The position numbers were made by a program, and so were the translations under genes. Under the pieces are notes generated by a model, which saw nothing but the letters and a program-made list of their open reading frames with translations, was not told the DNA's origin and searched no databases. From the NCBI RefSeq assembly GCF_029338315.1, contig NZ_CP119794.1:186001-250000 (forward strand): a DNA stretch of 64,000 nt. The letters are read 5' to 3'. This DNA comes from Haloarcula regularis (lineage in GTDB: Archaea > Halobacteriota > Halobacteria > Halobacteriales > Haloarculaceae). How positions within the stretch are numbered: the stretch's first letter is position 1; each line of letters begins with the position of its first letter. Below are positions 1 to 9,013 of this stretch, one piece after another.

Positions 1-2
1 AT

Positions 3-254
3 CGGGAGGACGTGCGCGCGGTGGTCGACCAGCAACGGCAGATTCTCGCCTACGAAACACTCGGAGAATTCTTCAGTGTCGAAGCCAAGCGCGCGGTCCT
101 CGAAGCGGAACTGAGTGCAGAGAAACGCCGTGAGCACGAGGGATACGCAGAGATCGCAGCGCAAGCAGCACATCTCGAACGACGAACGCGACGACTGCTG
201 ACTGACGCCGGTATTCTCGACCAATTCGACCAGATCGAGCGCGAAGACGTCTGA
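3..254 (+). CDS. C-terminal part of an unrecognised helical protein (cut by window start)
   Basis: The reading frame is open to the first bases of the window, so the gene begins upstream and only about the last 84 codons are present; the GTG at 12 is probably an internal valine. The visible part is charged (Glu/Arg/Ala rich), with no membrane segment and a strong tendency to form helices or a coiled coil. I do not recognise a family. It ends at TGA 252-254, and the following 120 bases hold nothing I can identify. Confidence 0.45.
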   Translation, partial: REDVRAVVDQQRQILAYETLGEFFSVEAKRAVLEAELSAEKRREHEGYAEIAAQAAHLERRTRRLLTDAGILDQFDQIEREDV

Positions 255-380
255 CACTCACCCCGTAGAAACCCAGCAGCGCTGCTGTTCCGAACTGGTG
301 GTATTCGATTGCAGCGAGAGCTACTACTGTCGTCTCGTTCACTCTCGTTTCGAAACGGCCTCCACGTCACGAAGACGGTG

Positions 381-842
381 TCACATTGGCAGGTTCGCAA
401 ACATAAGTGCAAGTCCGATGAGAACGAACCCGACAGACGCGATGACCCCATACCAAATGACTCCGATTCCGAGGGCGATGTAGCCGTTCAGTCCGTCGCC
501 GGTGGGGGTCCAATAGCCGCGCTCGGGCAGCATTCGGAGTGCGGCAAGCGAGATGACAGCTGGGAGAACGATATTGGAGACGATGACACCGCCAACGATA
601 CCTACTGCATCGCTCCCCGTGACCGTATCAGTCCCTGCAGTAAGGAGTATGACACCGAGATACGAGAGGGATTGAATCGTGGTTATCCCGCCGCCGATGC
701 ACAGATAGTTCACGACGAGCCAGTTAGTCGGCCAGCGAAACAGCTCACGGAGGCGTGTGACGGCTAGAAGCGGCGACCAGAACAGAAGAATACTGACTGA
801 GAAGCCAGCGACGACGCCCAGTTCCGCCAGGACCATACTCAC
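381..842 (-). CDS. Small multi-pass membrane protein, unknown function
   Basis: A 153-residue protein with about four hydrophobic segments (near residues 5-30, 45-68, 82-105 and 120-150) and short polar loops, so an integral membrane protein. Two closely spaced ATG codons (842 and 836) could both start it. No catalytic motif is visible and the family is not recognised. It is separated by about 80 bases from the end of the regulator gene on the same strand, which may place it in the same transcription unit. Confidence 0.55.
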   Translation of the reverse strand: MSMVLAELGVVAGFSVSILLFWSPLLAVTRLRELFRWPTNWLVVNYLCIGGGITTIQSLSYLGVILLTAGTDTVTGSDAVGIVGGVIVSNIVLPAVISLAALRMLPERGYWTPTGDGLNGYIALGIGVIWYGVIASVGFVLIGLALMFANLPM

Positions 843-924
843 GCTTGCGTCTCCGGGAACATATCAGTGCGATCTGTGTTTCTCTCTCTGAAGCGCGATT
901 CGACGGTTCACACTGACGCTGTCG

Positions 925-2479
925 TTATCCTCGACGGTTCTCTGAAGGTCGCGTATGTTCGTCGAGGTACGCCTCGAGTAGCTTGCGCTGTCCTGCTCGC
1001 AGGTGATACAGGAGCGTCGATCCGGTAATGTCGAGCGAGGCAGCGACTTCTTCTGCTGTGCTTCCACGGGGAGATTCGAAGTAATCCGCGAGGTACGCGG
1101 TCCGAAGGACAGTCTGTTGCCGTTCGGTCAAGGAGTCGGTCAACTCCTCGCGATATTCACGAGCGGTCGTCACCGATCGCTCGCGTTCTTCCTTCGCGAC
1201 GAACTCGAGGTCAAATTCACGACTGAGAGTGTCTGCAATACGCCGCACGTCACCGTCTGGCGGCAGCTCGACGGCGATTTGCCCGGACCCGCTCTCGAAG
1301 TGTGCCCGTCGAACAGTCCCGCCGAGAGACGATACCGCGAGTAAGGGTGAGGAACCCTGTACCGTGAGCCCAACGGTCCCACCCGATACGGACTCACGGA
1401 TCGATCTGGCTTCGTCGATACCCTCGATCTGAGTCGCGGCATCTTCGAGTACCTGGATATCGAGGTCCTCGACCGAGACGAAGCAGAGTAACGCTTCATC
1501 CCCGTGGGACCAGTCCTTCGAGCACCAGCGTCGACGCGAGCGACTGACTGAGCCGAGATAAGACCGAACTATCACCGACGTCGAAGGTGAGTTCTGCGAC
1601 AGTGTCAGAGAGCAGTAGATTCCGGTTCCTGGCAGCGGTGACCGCGAAGCCCGCTACCTCACCTAGCGTCTCAAAACTCGTCTGCTCACGATCGGAAAAC
1701 GCCTCAGTTCCGGCCGCGTAGACGCCGACCACGCCGTGTACGTTCGAACCGAACACGAGGGGGATCGCCAAGGCGGACTGAACGCCGTCCGCGAATCCAG
1801 CCGTCCGAACCGACTCTGGAACGTGAGCCGTCTCCGCCAGTGGTTGCGCAGATTGGAGACGACCACTCTCGATCGCACGTTCCTCCAGGGTAGTCGCTGT
1901 CTCCGTGTCGAGTACGTCTCGTACAGCCGCGAATGTCTCGCCGGTTTCGCCGCCGACAGCGTGGATCACGAGATCGTCGCTCCCTATCTCGCGTTCGCCG
2001 ACCCAGGCAAACTCGTAGATATCGGTACCACCGAGGCTCCGACTGATCGTTTCGGCGATCTCCTCACGAGACGTGGCACCGACGAGTTCCGCAAGGATTT
2101 CCGAAAACACGTTCTCGATGATGGCCGTTCGCTTGCGCTCGATCCGCAGTTGCTCGATAGACTGTTCGTATCGTCTCTGTTCTGTCACGTCTTGGAGATA
2201 GACCGTGACACCCTCGTCAGTAGCGGCAATCGAGACGTCGAGCCACCGTTCCAGGTCGGGATAGTACTCCTCGAAAGAGGTCTCAGTAACCGCATCGCCT
2301 TCGATTGCGATCAGTAGCGAATCCTCGACGGAACGCGGGAAGACCTCCGCGAGGGACGTTCCGATCGCGTCGGCTGTCGAGCCGATCAGTGACTGCGCAA
2401 CCTCGTTGATGTCGGTCAGCGTCCCATCCGGCAAGACCTCGAGGACGCCGACGGGTGCGTTTTGAAGTCGGTCATCCAT
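925..2479 (-). pseudogene. Bat-like (bacterio-opsin activator) regulator, PAS-GAF-HTH, one frameshift
   Basis: Two overlapping frames make one familiar haloarchaeal protein. The first (2479 down to 1496) has a PAS domain (about residues 5-105), a short coiled coil and a GAF domain (about 140-300). It then enters the bacterio-opsin activator domain and stops at residues LVPRG. The second frame continues that domain from DEALLCF through to a C-terminal HTH_10 helix-turn-helix (LTERQQTVLRTAY, then ITGSTLLYHLRAGQRKL). The break lies at a run of four C (plus strand 1500-1503); removing one base gives about 517 residues, the usual layout. Start chosen at ATG 2479 rather than the GTG 12 nt upstream. 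Such proteins sense a signal through PAS/GAF and activate transcription; no opsin gene is nearby, so its target is unknown. It may be a sequencing indel rather than a dead gene. Confidence 0.8.
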
Positions 2480-2545
2480 AGCTACTATCACTCAAGTCGT
2501 TCGATAATGAACTATTGGTTCCGGCCACAGCGCCAGTCGTCGGCA

Positions 2546-3595
2546 TCAGAATCGGATTTCGAACCGAGCACCGCCATTCGGGGCGGTCGTGAGCGTCAAC
2601 TCCCAGTCGTGTGCAGCGACAATCCGATCGACTATCGCGAGCCCGAGGCCCGTACCGTCACCTCGAGTTGAATACCCTGCCTCGAAAACCCTGCGCTGAT
2701 CGTCCGGAGGGATACCTGGGCCGTCATCAACGACGTAGAAGCCGTCCGCCAGCGCACCGACGGTGATAATCGTCCCACCTTTCGACTGTGCCTCCCCTTC
2801 TTGGCCAACAGGTCGGTCATCGACGTCTGAGCTGTGTTCCACGCTGTCGCCGGCCTGCGGCCGGCTGCCCGTGGAACCGTGTTCCACACTGTTCCGAAAT
2901 AGATTCTCGAACAGTCTTCGCAGACGGTCAGCGTCGGCAGTGACAGTCGGAAGCGTGTCCGTTACCTCGAGAGTAGCCCGTTCGGTATCGACGGATTCCC
3001 ACGCATCCCTCGCAGCAGTCTCGACCGAGACGTCGGCCGACGGATCCACAGCGGTGCGATCTCGTGTGATGGTGAGGACGTCACGGATGATCTGTTCCAT
3101 CCGGTCGTGTGCGTTCGCTACGGCGTCGAAGTGCTCGTCAGCCCCGGTCTCCCGTGCTGCCCGAAGGTGTGCCTTGGCAACGTCCAGTGGATTACGGAGA
3201 TCGTGACTGATCACACTACTCACCTGGTCGACGGCGGGACCCTCTACAACGTCGCGACACGCACTCAGGTCTGTAAAAACGACGTAGCCGGTATCACGGC
3301 CGGACGAGATCGTCCGAGCGAAGAACGGACCGCCCTCACCGACCCCGTCGAGATAGATGCTGACGCTGTCACCACGACGGAGATCCGCAATTGGGGACTC
3401 GGTATCCGTTGGGTTGACAACGCGAAACTGCTCGAAGATAGCTGCAACGGGCATCCCCGCTGAGATACCGTCGAAGACGGACTCGAAGGCCCCGTTGAGG
3501 GCTGTGATACGAGGCTCGCCACCCTCTATCCCGTACGCGATGATCGGCTCCGGAAAGTCGTCGAACGTGATCGCCATGCGATTCTCGTCTGTCAT
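2546..3595 (-). CDS. PAS-domain sensor histidine kinase
   Basis: A soluble 349-residue kinase. A PAS-like domain covers about residues 10-110. The HisKA dimerisation helix carries the phospho-accepting histidine 131 in SHDLRNPL. The ATP-binding domain follows, with N box LFRNSVEHG (Asn235), G1 box VDDGPGI (about 289-295) and G2 box GDGTGLGLAIV (about 312-322). There is no membrane segment, so it senses a cytoplasmic signal. Between the N box and the following strand is an unusual 30-residue insert that repeats the SVEH element (see findings). The gene lies about 65 bases before the Bat-like regulator on the same strand; the two may be co-transcribed and functionally linked, but no receiver-domain protein is adjacent. 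Confidence 0.88.
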   Translation of the reverse strand: MTDENRMAITFDDFPEPIIAYGIEGGEPRITALNGAFESVFDGISAGMPVAAIFEQFRVVNPTDTESPIADLRRGDSVSIYLDGVGEGGPFFARTISSGRDTGYVVFTDLSACRDVVEGPAVDQVSSVISHDLRNPLDVAKAHLRAARETGADEHFDAVANAHDRMEQIIRDVLTITRDRTAVDPSADVSVETAARDAWESVDTERATLEVTDTLPTVTADADRLRRLFENLFRNSVEHGSTGSRPQAGDSVEHSSDVDDRPVGQEGEAQSKGGTIITVGALADGFYVVDDGPGIPPDDQRRVFEAGYSTRGDGTGLGLAIVDRIVAAHDWELTLTTAPNGGARFEIRF

Positions 3596-3818
3596 CGCTG
3601 AGTTACGTTCCGACGGTGGTCCGGACCATATTCACACAGTCCGATGGTCGCTGGCTGCCCCGTCGACGGAGAACATTTTGACACCCGGCCATATGCAACA
3701 CGATGGTGTGGAGAGACGTATATTGTTGCTTGCCGCTTCTGACTCGGAAACACAGTGCCTGAATTAACACCGTCTCCGCTTCGAGTACTGATACAGCCCA
3801 AAGCGGAGCTTCGTACCC

Positions 3819-4484
3819 ATGGACATAGATCAGTTCGCCTCCGAACACGTCACCACGGAGTCCGACGCACCGTTCCAACTGGAGAACAGCTACACACTCG
3901 ACGTCGCTGTCGATGGATCAGTACAGGCGAAAGCTGGGTCGATGATCGCGTTTACGGGTGACCTGTCGTTCACCGGAAAAGCATCCGCCGAAGGCGGAAT
4001 TACCGGATTCATCAAACAGGCCGCGACCGGTGAGGGGACGCCAGTGATGTCCATCGAAGGACAGGGTCACGTCTACCTCGCCGATAGCGAGAAAAAAGTC
4101 CAACTGCTTGAACTCGACGCCGATGACTCGATCACCGTCAATGGCGAGGACGTTCTCGCGTTCGAGCCGAGCGTCTCCTATGAGATCTCCTCGATGGACA
4201 CGCTCGCGGGATCGTTCGCTGGAGGATTCACGAACGTGTACCTGGACGGTCCCGGATACGTCGCCATCACGACGCATGCCGATCCGATCGTTCTCCAACC
4301 ACCGGTCTCGACCGACCCGAGTGCAACAGTCGCCTGGAGTGATACTTCACCGACCGTTCAGGTCAACAAGAACCTGTCCGATATGATCGGTCAGGAGTCC
4401 GGCGAACGGTTCCAGATGAACTTCGACGGGGACAGCGGCTACGTCGTCGTCCAACCGTACGAGGAACACGCCAGCGAGAATTAG
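3819..4484 (+). CDS. AIM24 family protein
   Basis: A 221-residue protein matching the AIM24 family (beta-rich proteins related to mitochondrial AIM24 and bacterial YhjP-like proteins, biochemical role poorly known). Recognisable features are VQAKAGSMIAF near residue 35, repeated Gly-rich turns (GGITGFIKQAATGEGTP), GQGHVYLAD about residue 82, and NVYLDGPGYVAI about 145. No signal peptide or membrane segment, so cytoplasmic. The ATG at 3819 starts directly before a conserved-looking N terminus. It stands alone between divergent or distant neighbours. Confidence 0.8.
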   Translation: MDIDQFASEHVTTESDAPFQLENSYTLDVAVDGSVQAKAGSMIAFTGDLSFTGKASAEGGITGFIKQAATGEGTPVMSIEGQGHVYLADSEKKVQLLELDADDSITVNGEDVLAFEPSVSYEISSMDTLAGSFAGGFTNVYLDGPGYVAITTHADPIVLQPPVSTDPSATVAWSDTSPTVQVNKNLSDMIGQESGERFQMNFDGDSGYVVVQPYEEHASEN

Positions 4485-4665
4485 ACCCGTCCAGCAGTCC
4501 GTCCGCCGATGACAACAGAAGAACAGCCGGCTGGGAACTGTACGGAGTGCTTTACCCAGAAATGAACGAAGCTGACTTGCTGATGAAAATACGGGATGTA
4601 GGGCACACTATCTGGGATCGTCCCCTCGGCCGCATGTTATTGCTCCTCGTGGGGGAGTTGTACTT

Positions 4666-4941
4666 GTGGTCACAGTGACGTTGTATCCCCCACTTCGGGA
4701 CGTAGTTCAGTGGTTCCTCCCGTTGGGCCTCATTCTCTGGGGAGTGTCCCGAGTCTACCGATACGGGAGAAACGATCTGCTGAGTCTGATTGCGGGTTGC
4801 TTGCTCATTCTCGGCGGGATCACGCGTGCAGTCTTTCAACTCGTTCCGTTGAGCGAGCTGGCTGGAACCGGCGCTAATCTCGTCCCCGTAGTTGCGATAT
4901 TTTCAGAAATGTTCGCTCAGCACTACCGTGAGCAGGAGTAG
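4666..4941 (+). CDS. Small membrane protein, unknown
   Basis: A 91-residue ORF starting at GTG 4666 with three probable hydrophobic segments (about residues 13-32, 38-60 and 68-82). No ATG is available in frame upstream. No family is recognised. It sits just before a transposase remnant, in an area of mixed composition, so it may be accessory DNA. Confidence 0.4.
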   Translation: MVTVTLYPPLRDVVQWFLPLGLILWGVSRVYRYGRNDLLSLIAGCLLILGGITRAVFQLVPLSELAGTGANLVPVVAIFSEMFAQHYREQE

Positions 4942-4945
4942 ATGG

Positions 4946-5032
4946 GTCGCACAGTTCGTGACTTACGACAATCAGCAACGCCCGCACCAATCGCTCGACG
5001 GAACGACGCCAGCTGACGAGGCGCTAGACTAG
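4946..5032 (+). pseudogene. Transposase C-terminal remnant (DDE/rve type)
   Basis: In the frame ending at TAG 5030-5032 the translation reads FVTYDNQQRPHQSLDG then TTPADEALD. The RPHQ(S/A)LDG-TPA signature is characteristic of the C terminus of integrase-fold transposases. Only about 28 codons survive and there is no start codon or upstream catalytic region, so this is debris of an insertion sequence. The exact IS family cannot be fixed from this piece. Confidence 0.6.
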
Positions 5033-5205
5033 ACCGTGCCGGTCGTGGGTATTTGTCGGCCCACGGAGACACACGAATATGGCATTCTTCGTCGGATCTC
5101 ACTCTCGAATCCCAGCGTCACTAGTCAGTAGAGCCGAACTCGGGTGACGCCCTTCGGACCGTTGGTCTCCCTGTGTTCTCGAGGCGCTGCAGAATCTGAG
5201 ACCCT

Positions 5206-5937
5206 TCACTCTTGATCGAGGACACCCGACCCCCCGTCGCGCAACTGCAGATAGGCGTCGGCGATAATCGCGTAATTGACGACGACCAGCGGCGTGGTCA
5301 CGAGGAGACTGACTACCTGCCCGGCAGTCGGGCTCACGAACGACACGACCGACCCGAGACTACTGATGAGTCCAGTCACGACTCCGACGAGCAAAAGCAA
5401 TCCAGCAAGCCGCCAGCGATTCTCCCGGGCGATGTCCCAACTACGTCGAAGCGACGCCATGAGCCGGGCGTCCTCGACGGCGATCACGAACAGGCCGAAC
5501 GCGAAACTCACCATGAGGAAAATCCCGGGGATAACAAGCAGGAGGAACCCGATGAACGTCGCGATGCCGATGACGATGTTCGCGCCCACTGCACTCACAA
5601 GCGCTCGACCGATCCGACGGGTGAACAGCGACCCGGTGACCGACCCACGATCGGGCCCCGTCCGAGTGAACGCCCGCGCGGCGGCGATATAGAGCACCAT
5701 TCCGAACACCAATGCGGCGAGACCGACAACGCCCGCTCCAACACTGGAGAGCGGCAGCGTCAAGCCGATCTGTGCCTGTTGCTGGACATCTGGTGGTAGC
5801 TGATTGGCGATGATCGTGTTCACCGAACTGGAAAACAACAGGACGTAGACGGCAGTGAGGACAATCAATACGATTCCAACCGGAGAGAGACTCCGGCGAA
5901 CACCGTTGCTAATCGCACGGCCAATTTGGAGGGCCAT
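5206..5937 (-). CDS. Multi-pass membrane protein, haloarchaeal DUF7847-like
   Basis: A 243-residue integral membrane protein with an amphipathic N-terminal segment and about six hydrophobic segments. The central stretch with FLLLVIPGIFLMVSFAFGLF followed by a DARLMASLRRSW(D/E) helix is typical of the large haloarchaeal family of glycerophosphoryl-diester-phosphodiesterase-like membrane domain proteins (DUF7847). Its function is unknown. ATG 5937 gives an N terminus starting MALQIGRAI, as expected for the family. It is monocistronic by position. Confidence 0.65.
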   Translation of the reverse strand: MALQIGRAISNGVRRSLSPVGIVLIVLTAVYVLLFSSSVNTIIANQLPPDVQQQAQIGLTLPLSSVGAGVVGLAALVFGMVLYIAAARAFTRTGPDRGSVTGSLFTRRIGRALVSAVGANIVIGIATFIGFLLLVIPGIFLMVSFAFGLFVIAVEDARLMASLRRSWDIARENRWRLAGLLLLVGVVTGLISSLGSVVSFVSPTAGQVVSLLVTTPLVVVNYAIIADAYLQLRDGGSGVLDQE

Positions 5938-6139
5938 GACAAATCTGCTCAGGAAGGCGTGAAAAAATCTCCACCTCGTAACAGGTCAGAAACTACTCAC
6001 CTCGCGTACCCGCTACCAACCGTCCCGTTGGGTTACCGTCGGGATTGACTCTTCCTGGCTCCCCTCGAATTAACCACCGCGTGTGTCTATTTGGAGTGTG
6101 TTCTTCTGTTGGTCGATGGAGTAGCAAACGAGGTGTTCT

Positions 6140-6596
6140 TCAGGTATCCCATCCGCCGTACTCGGTCGAGAATTCACGGCCTGTACGATCATCGGGCTGT
6201 AACCCAAAGAGACGAAACTCGACTTCTTCGAACGGAACTCCCCAGATGCCAAAATCCGGCGGAAATTCCGCATTTGCAGCCAAAATTGCGTACGCTTTCT
6301 CTTCGTCTTCGGTGTCTATCTCGGATATCTCGCCCGTGATGACGACACTCCGCCAGACGCTCTCGTCGTCGACATCCTGCTCGTAGACGGTGAGGCAAAC
6401 ATTCGGATTGTCGCTGATTACCGAATTTCCTGCCTTCGTACCCGCTACCCCACTGCATCGGGAAGATCGGTTGCGAGACATCATATCCAAATGATATCGG
6501 GACGGCGTACGGGACCGCTCCGTCGACCATCGCGAGCACACCGACCCCGTTCCGGATGAGCATCTCGTCGATCTCGTCTGCTTCTAGTTCTCTCAT
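6140..6596 (-). pseudogene. Pyridoxamine 5'-phosphate oxidase-like flavin-binding protein, one frameshift
   Basis: The first frame, from ATG 6596, gives MRELEADEIDEML, then GVGVLAMVDGAVPYAVPISFGYD, the typical split-barrel flavin-binding start, and runs to about YEGRK. The sequence then continues in another frame as SVISDNPNVCLTVYE, then WRSVVITGEISEI and the family C terminus. Deleting one base of the AA pair at plus-strand 6424-6425 joins both into about 151 residues, the usual length for haloarchaeal PNPOx-like proteins. Such proteins bind FMN or F420; the substrate is not predictable. It is either inactivated or hit by a sequencing indel. Confidence 0.75.
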
Positions 6597-6668
6597 ATCC
6601 GGACGTCACGGGGTAGCGTGGTTAATCCTGTGGCCGGTAGAGTTATACCAAGAAACGTATCAACGGTA

Positions 6669-6676
6669 ATTTTTAT
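6669..6676 (+). promoter_or_regulatory. TATA-like box for the gene at 6709
   Basis: The A/T run aattttta is centred about 36 bases before ATG 6709. It lies only 6 bases before the alternative ATG at 6682, which argues for 6709 as the true start. Confidence 0.4.
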
Positions 6677-6708
6677 GTAAGATGGATCGGTCTCTTGTGG
6701 TGTTACGT

Positions 6709-7128
6709 ATGACACGTGCACTCAAAGGCTCCGGATTCCTGGGATTGGCAGTGATGATGGCCGTCGGGATGCATCAGTTCGTTCTCCTGGCAGGTGGGAA
6801 TGGGGTTCCACCGTGGATGATCGGTGGCCACGCCCACCTGGGTGTCTTGTCGATCCTCGCGATCGTCATGGGGTTTGCGGTCCCGGCGCTAGGGATTACT
6901 GGCACGCTTCGAACTGCAGTCACTGGTCTTTTTATTGCCGGTCAGTGGGGAATTCCGGGAATCGTTTGGCTTGGCGAAGGATTCGGCCTCGGATTTCTGA
7001 TGCCGACAGGATTCCTCTGGGGTACCGCCCTCATTGTATCCATGCTTATCATGTTCTACAAATCAGTCACACAGTCTGCTGACGCTACTGGGGGTGGCTC
7101 AGCTGGGTTCGCTACTGCCGACGATTAA
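6709..7128 (+). CDS. Small multi-pass membrane protein, unknown
   Basis: A protein of 139 residues from ATG 6709 (MTRALKGSGF). An ATG at 6682 in frame would add nine residues, but it is almost on top of the TATA-like box. There are four hydrophobic segments, with histidines in the first half (GMHQF about residue 22, GGHAHLG about 41) that might bind heme or metal, but this is speculation. The C-terminal 20 residues are polar and Gly/Ala/Asp rich. No named family is recognised. Confidence 0.55.
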   Translation: MTRALKGSGFLGLAVMMAVGMHQFVLLAGGNGVPPWMIGGHAHLGVLSILAIVMGFAVPALGITGTLRTAVTGLFIAGQWGIPGIVWLGEGFGLGFLMPTGFLWGTALIVSMLIMFYKSVTQSADATGGGSAGFATADD

Positions 7129-7214
7129 TTCCGGATCGACATCCGCTCGATTTCAGCACTGTTAGATCTCATCAACAGCGTCATTACGTCCCTAACTCTT
7201 CTCTCACAGCGATC

Positions 7215-7524
7215 TTGTGGCCCGTTGAATACCCGTCTACTACCTGTGGGGAAGTTCTCCCATCCATCTCGATAACCCTCGAGAGACTACGATATCGACG
7301 ATGCCACATCTTTCGTTGATGACGCCGCCCCCCAAGCCGCACTCTCACGACTCGGACTCCAATTTCATAGTCGTCGCCACGGAACGCGGAATCGCGTCGA
7401 AGGTGTCTGTCGTGCGACAAACTGACGACACTCCTCGTTTCCAGATACGTTTGGCAACGTCGAGCCGGCGACGGCAGTATCGTGGCTCGAAGCCTTCGTC
7501 GGCTGGTGGAACCGATGGCAAGTT
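7215..7524 (+). pseudogene. Decayed IS6-like transposase fragment
   Basis: One plus-strand frame (codon phase of 7231) gives a recognisable but degenerate tail of a haloarchaeal IS6-type transposase. The readable parts are TRLLPVGKFSH, a stop, DIDDATSFVDDAAPQAAL, RHGTRNRVEGV, a second stop, and SWLEAFVGWWNRW, the usual W-N ending. Two in-frame stops and no N-terminal half show it is long dead. It marks the border between the accessory left part of the window and the GC-rich core that begins with the epimerase at 7579. Confidence 0.55.
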
Positions 7525-7578
7525 ACCACGACGTCGCCGGACCGCAACGCTATTTTACTCGCCTGCACCCGTTGCACC

Positions 7579-8505
7579 ATGATCAGTTCTTCACGGCGCG
7601 TCGTCGTCACCGGCGGTGCAGGGTTCATCGGGTCACACCTCGTCGACCGTCTGGTCGGCGACCACGACGTCGTCGTCGCCGACGACGGGTCCAACGGGCG
7701 GGCCGAGTGGGTACACGACGAGGCGACGTTCGTCGACGGGGACCTCACGGACCCCGCCGTCGTCGCCGAGGCCATCACGCCGGACGTGGACCTGGTCGTC
7801 CATCTCGCCGCCTCGAAGCTCGTCGACACGGACGCCCCCCGCAGGCAGTTCGAGGACAACAGCACCATCACGTACAACGTCCTGGAACGGATGGACGAGA
7901 TGGGCGTCGACGAGATCGTGTTTACGTCGTCATCGACCGTCTACGGCGAGGCGCCGCGTCCCACCCCCGAGGATTACGCGCCCCTGGAACCGATCAGCGT
8001 CTACGGCGCGACCAAGCTCGCAGAGGAGTCGCTCGTCTCGACGTACGCCCACAGCCACGGCATGCAGTCGTGGGTGTTCCGCTTCGCGAACATCGTCGGA
8101 CCGCGCCTGCGCGGGGCCGTCATCCCGGACTTCATCGAGAAGCTGCGCGAGGACCCCGACTCGCTGACCATCCTCGGAGACGGGCGCCAGGAGAAGTCCT
8201 ACATGCACGTCGACGAGTGCATCGACGCGATGCTGTACGCCGTCGAGCACGCCGACGACGCCCACAACGTGTTCAACCTGGGGACGCGGACGACGACGTC
8301 GGTCGACCGCATCGCGACCATCGTCGCCGAGGAGATGGGTGTCGACCCGGATCGGGAGTACACCGGTGGTGACCGCGGCTGGACGGGTGACGTCCCGCGG
8401 ATGCGCCTCTCCGTCGAGAAGCTGTCGGCACTCGGGTGGGAGCCCGCCCAGTCCAGCGACGACGCGGTCCGCCAGTCCGCCCGGGAACTGCTGGCCGAGC
8501 TCTGA
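7579..8505 (+). CDS. NAD-dependent epimerase/dehydratase (UDP-glucose 4-epimerase-like)
   Basis: An extended short-chain dehydrogenase of 308 residues. It has an N-terminal Rossmann NAD-binding motif GGAGFIGSH (about residues 12-20), an acidic residue after beta-2 (ADDGS), catalytic Ser/Thr in FTSSSTVYGE (about 115-124) and the YGATK active-site pair (about 138-142). The C-terminal half ends in a sugar-nucleotide-binding region with RQEKSYMHVDE. This fits GalE-like enzymes that act on UDP-sugars for surface glycan synthesis; the exact substrate cannot be told. The complete length and ATG start fit the family. A PEBP gene lies convergently downstream. Confidence 0.85.
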   Translation: MISSSRRVVVTGGAGFIGSHLVDRLVGDHDVVVADDGSNGRAEWVHDEATFVDGDLTDPAVVAEAITPDVDLVVHLAASKLVDTDAPRRQFEDNSTITYNVLERMDEMGVDEIVFTSSSTVYGEAPRPTPEDYAPLEPISVYGATKLAEESLVSTYAHSHGMQSWVFRFANIVGPRLRGAVIPDFIEKLREDPDSLTILGDGRQEKSYMHVDECIDAMLYAVEHADDAHNVFNLGTRTTTSVDRIATIVAEEMGVDPDREYTGGDRGWTGDVPRMRLSVEKLSALGWEPAQSSDDAVRQSARELLAEL

Positions 8506-8511
8506 GCCGGT

Positions 8512-8966
8512 TCAGGCCGGGTACGTCCCGGTCAGTTCACCTTTCGCCAGCGTGTGCCCGCTGGCGGCATCGTAGACGTCGTCCTTACTCGCGCCTGCGG
8601 GAAGGTCCAGCGTCGTATCCAGCGCGTAGACGACGAACCGGTAGGTGTGCTCCCGGTCCGGGGGTTCGGGCCGCCCCATCCAACCTCGCCGTAGTCGTTC
8701 TGTCCCTCGACTGCTTCGTCGGGCGACCAGTCCTCCGGAACGTGGGTCTGCGCGGCCGGAACGTTCCAGACCACCCAGTGGTCCCACACCTTGCCGGCCG
8801 GGTCCTTCGCGTCCGGGTCGTCGACGACGAGCACCAGCGAGACAGCCTCGTCCGGAACGCCGCCAACGTCCAGCGGCGGGTTCGTGTTATCGGCGGTGTA
8901 GCCGTACTTCTCGGGGATTCGCTCGCCGTGGTCGAACGCGGGACTCGTCAGCCGAAGGCCCTCCAT
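8512..8966 (-). pseudogene. YbhB/YbcL family Raf kinase inhibitor-like protein (PEBP), one frameshift
   Basis: The first frame from ATG 8966 shows the PEBP N-terminal half: SPAFDHGERIPEKYG, PPLDVGGVPDEA, VVDDPDA and HWVVWNVPA, ending at GEVGWGGPNP. The family C terminus continues in the next frame as PPDREHTYRFVVYALDTTL and KGELTGTYPA, stopping at 8512. Adding one base to the five-G run at plus-strand 8661-8665 restores a 151-residue protein of normal length. PEBP-like proteins bind small anionic ligands; their archaeal role is unknown. A homopolymer sequencing deletion is the simplest explanation. Confidence 0.8.
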
Positions 8967-9013
8967 GTGTGAACAGATGACAGCCGGCTGTAAAAACCTG
9001 GCCCGGTACGCAT

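Noticed and set aside
1170..1499. Separate gene starting with ATG at the Bat-like frameshift (ATGA overlap)
   Set aside because: The ATG overlapping the stop is in a third frame giving Ser/Arg-rich nonsense; the true continuation is in another frame without a start.
4509..4565. 18-codon ORF with a CxxC motif after the AIM24 gene
   Set aside because: Too short, without any promoter or context evidence.
7365..8372. Long Arg-rich frames overlapping the epimerase
   Set aside because: Out-of-frame shadows of the epimerase; repetitive Arg/Pro composition.
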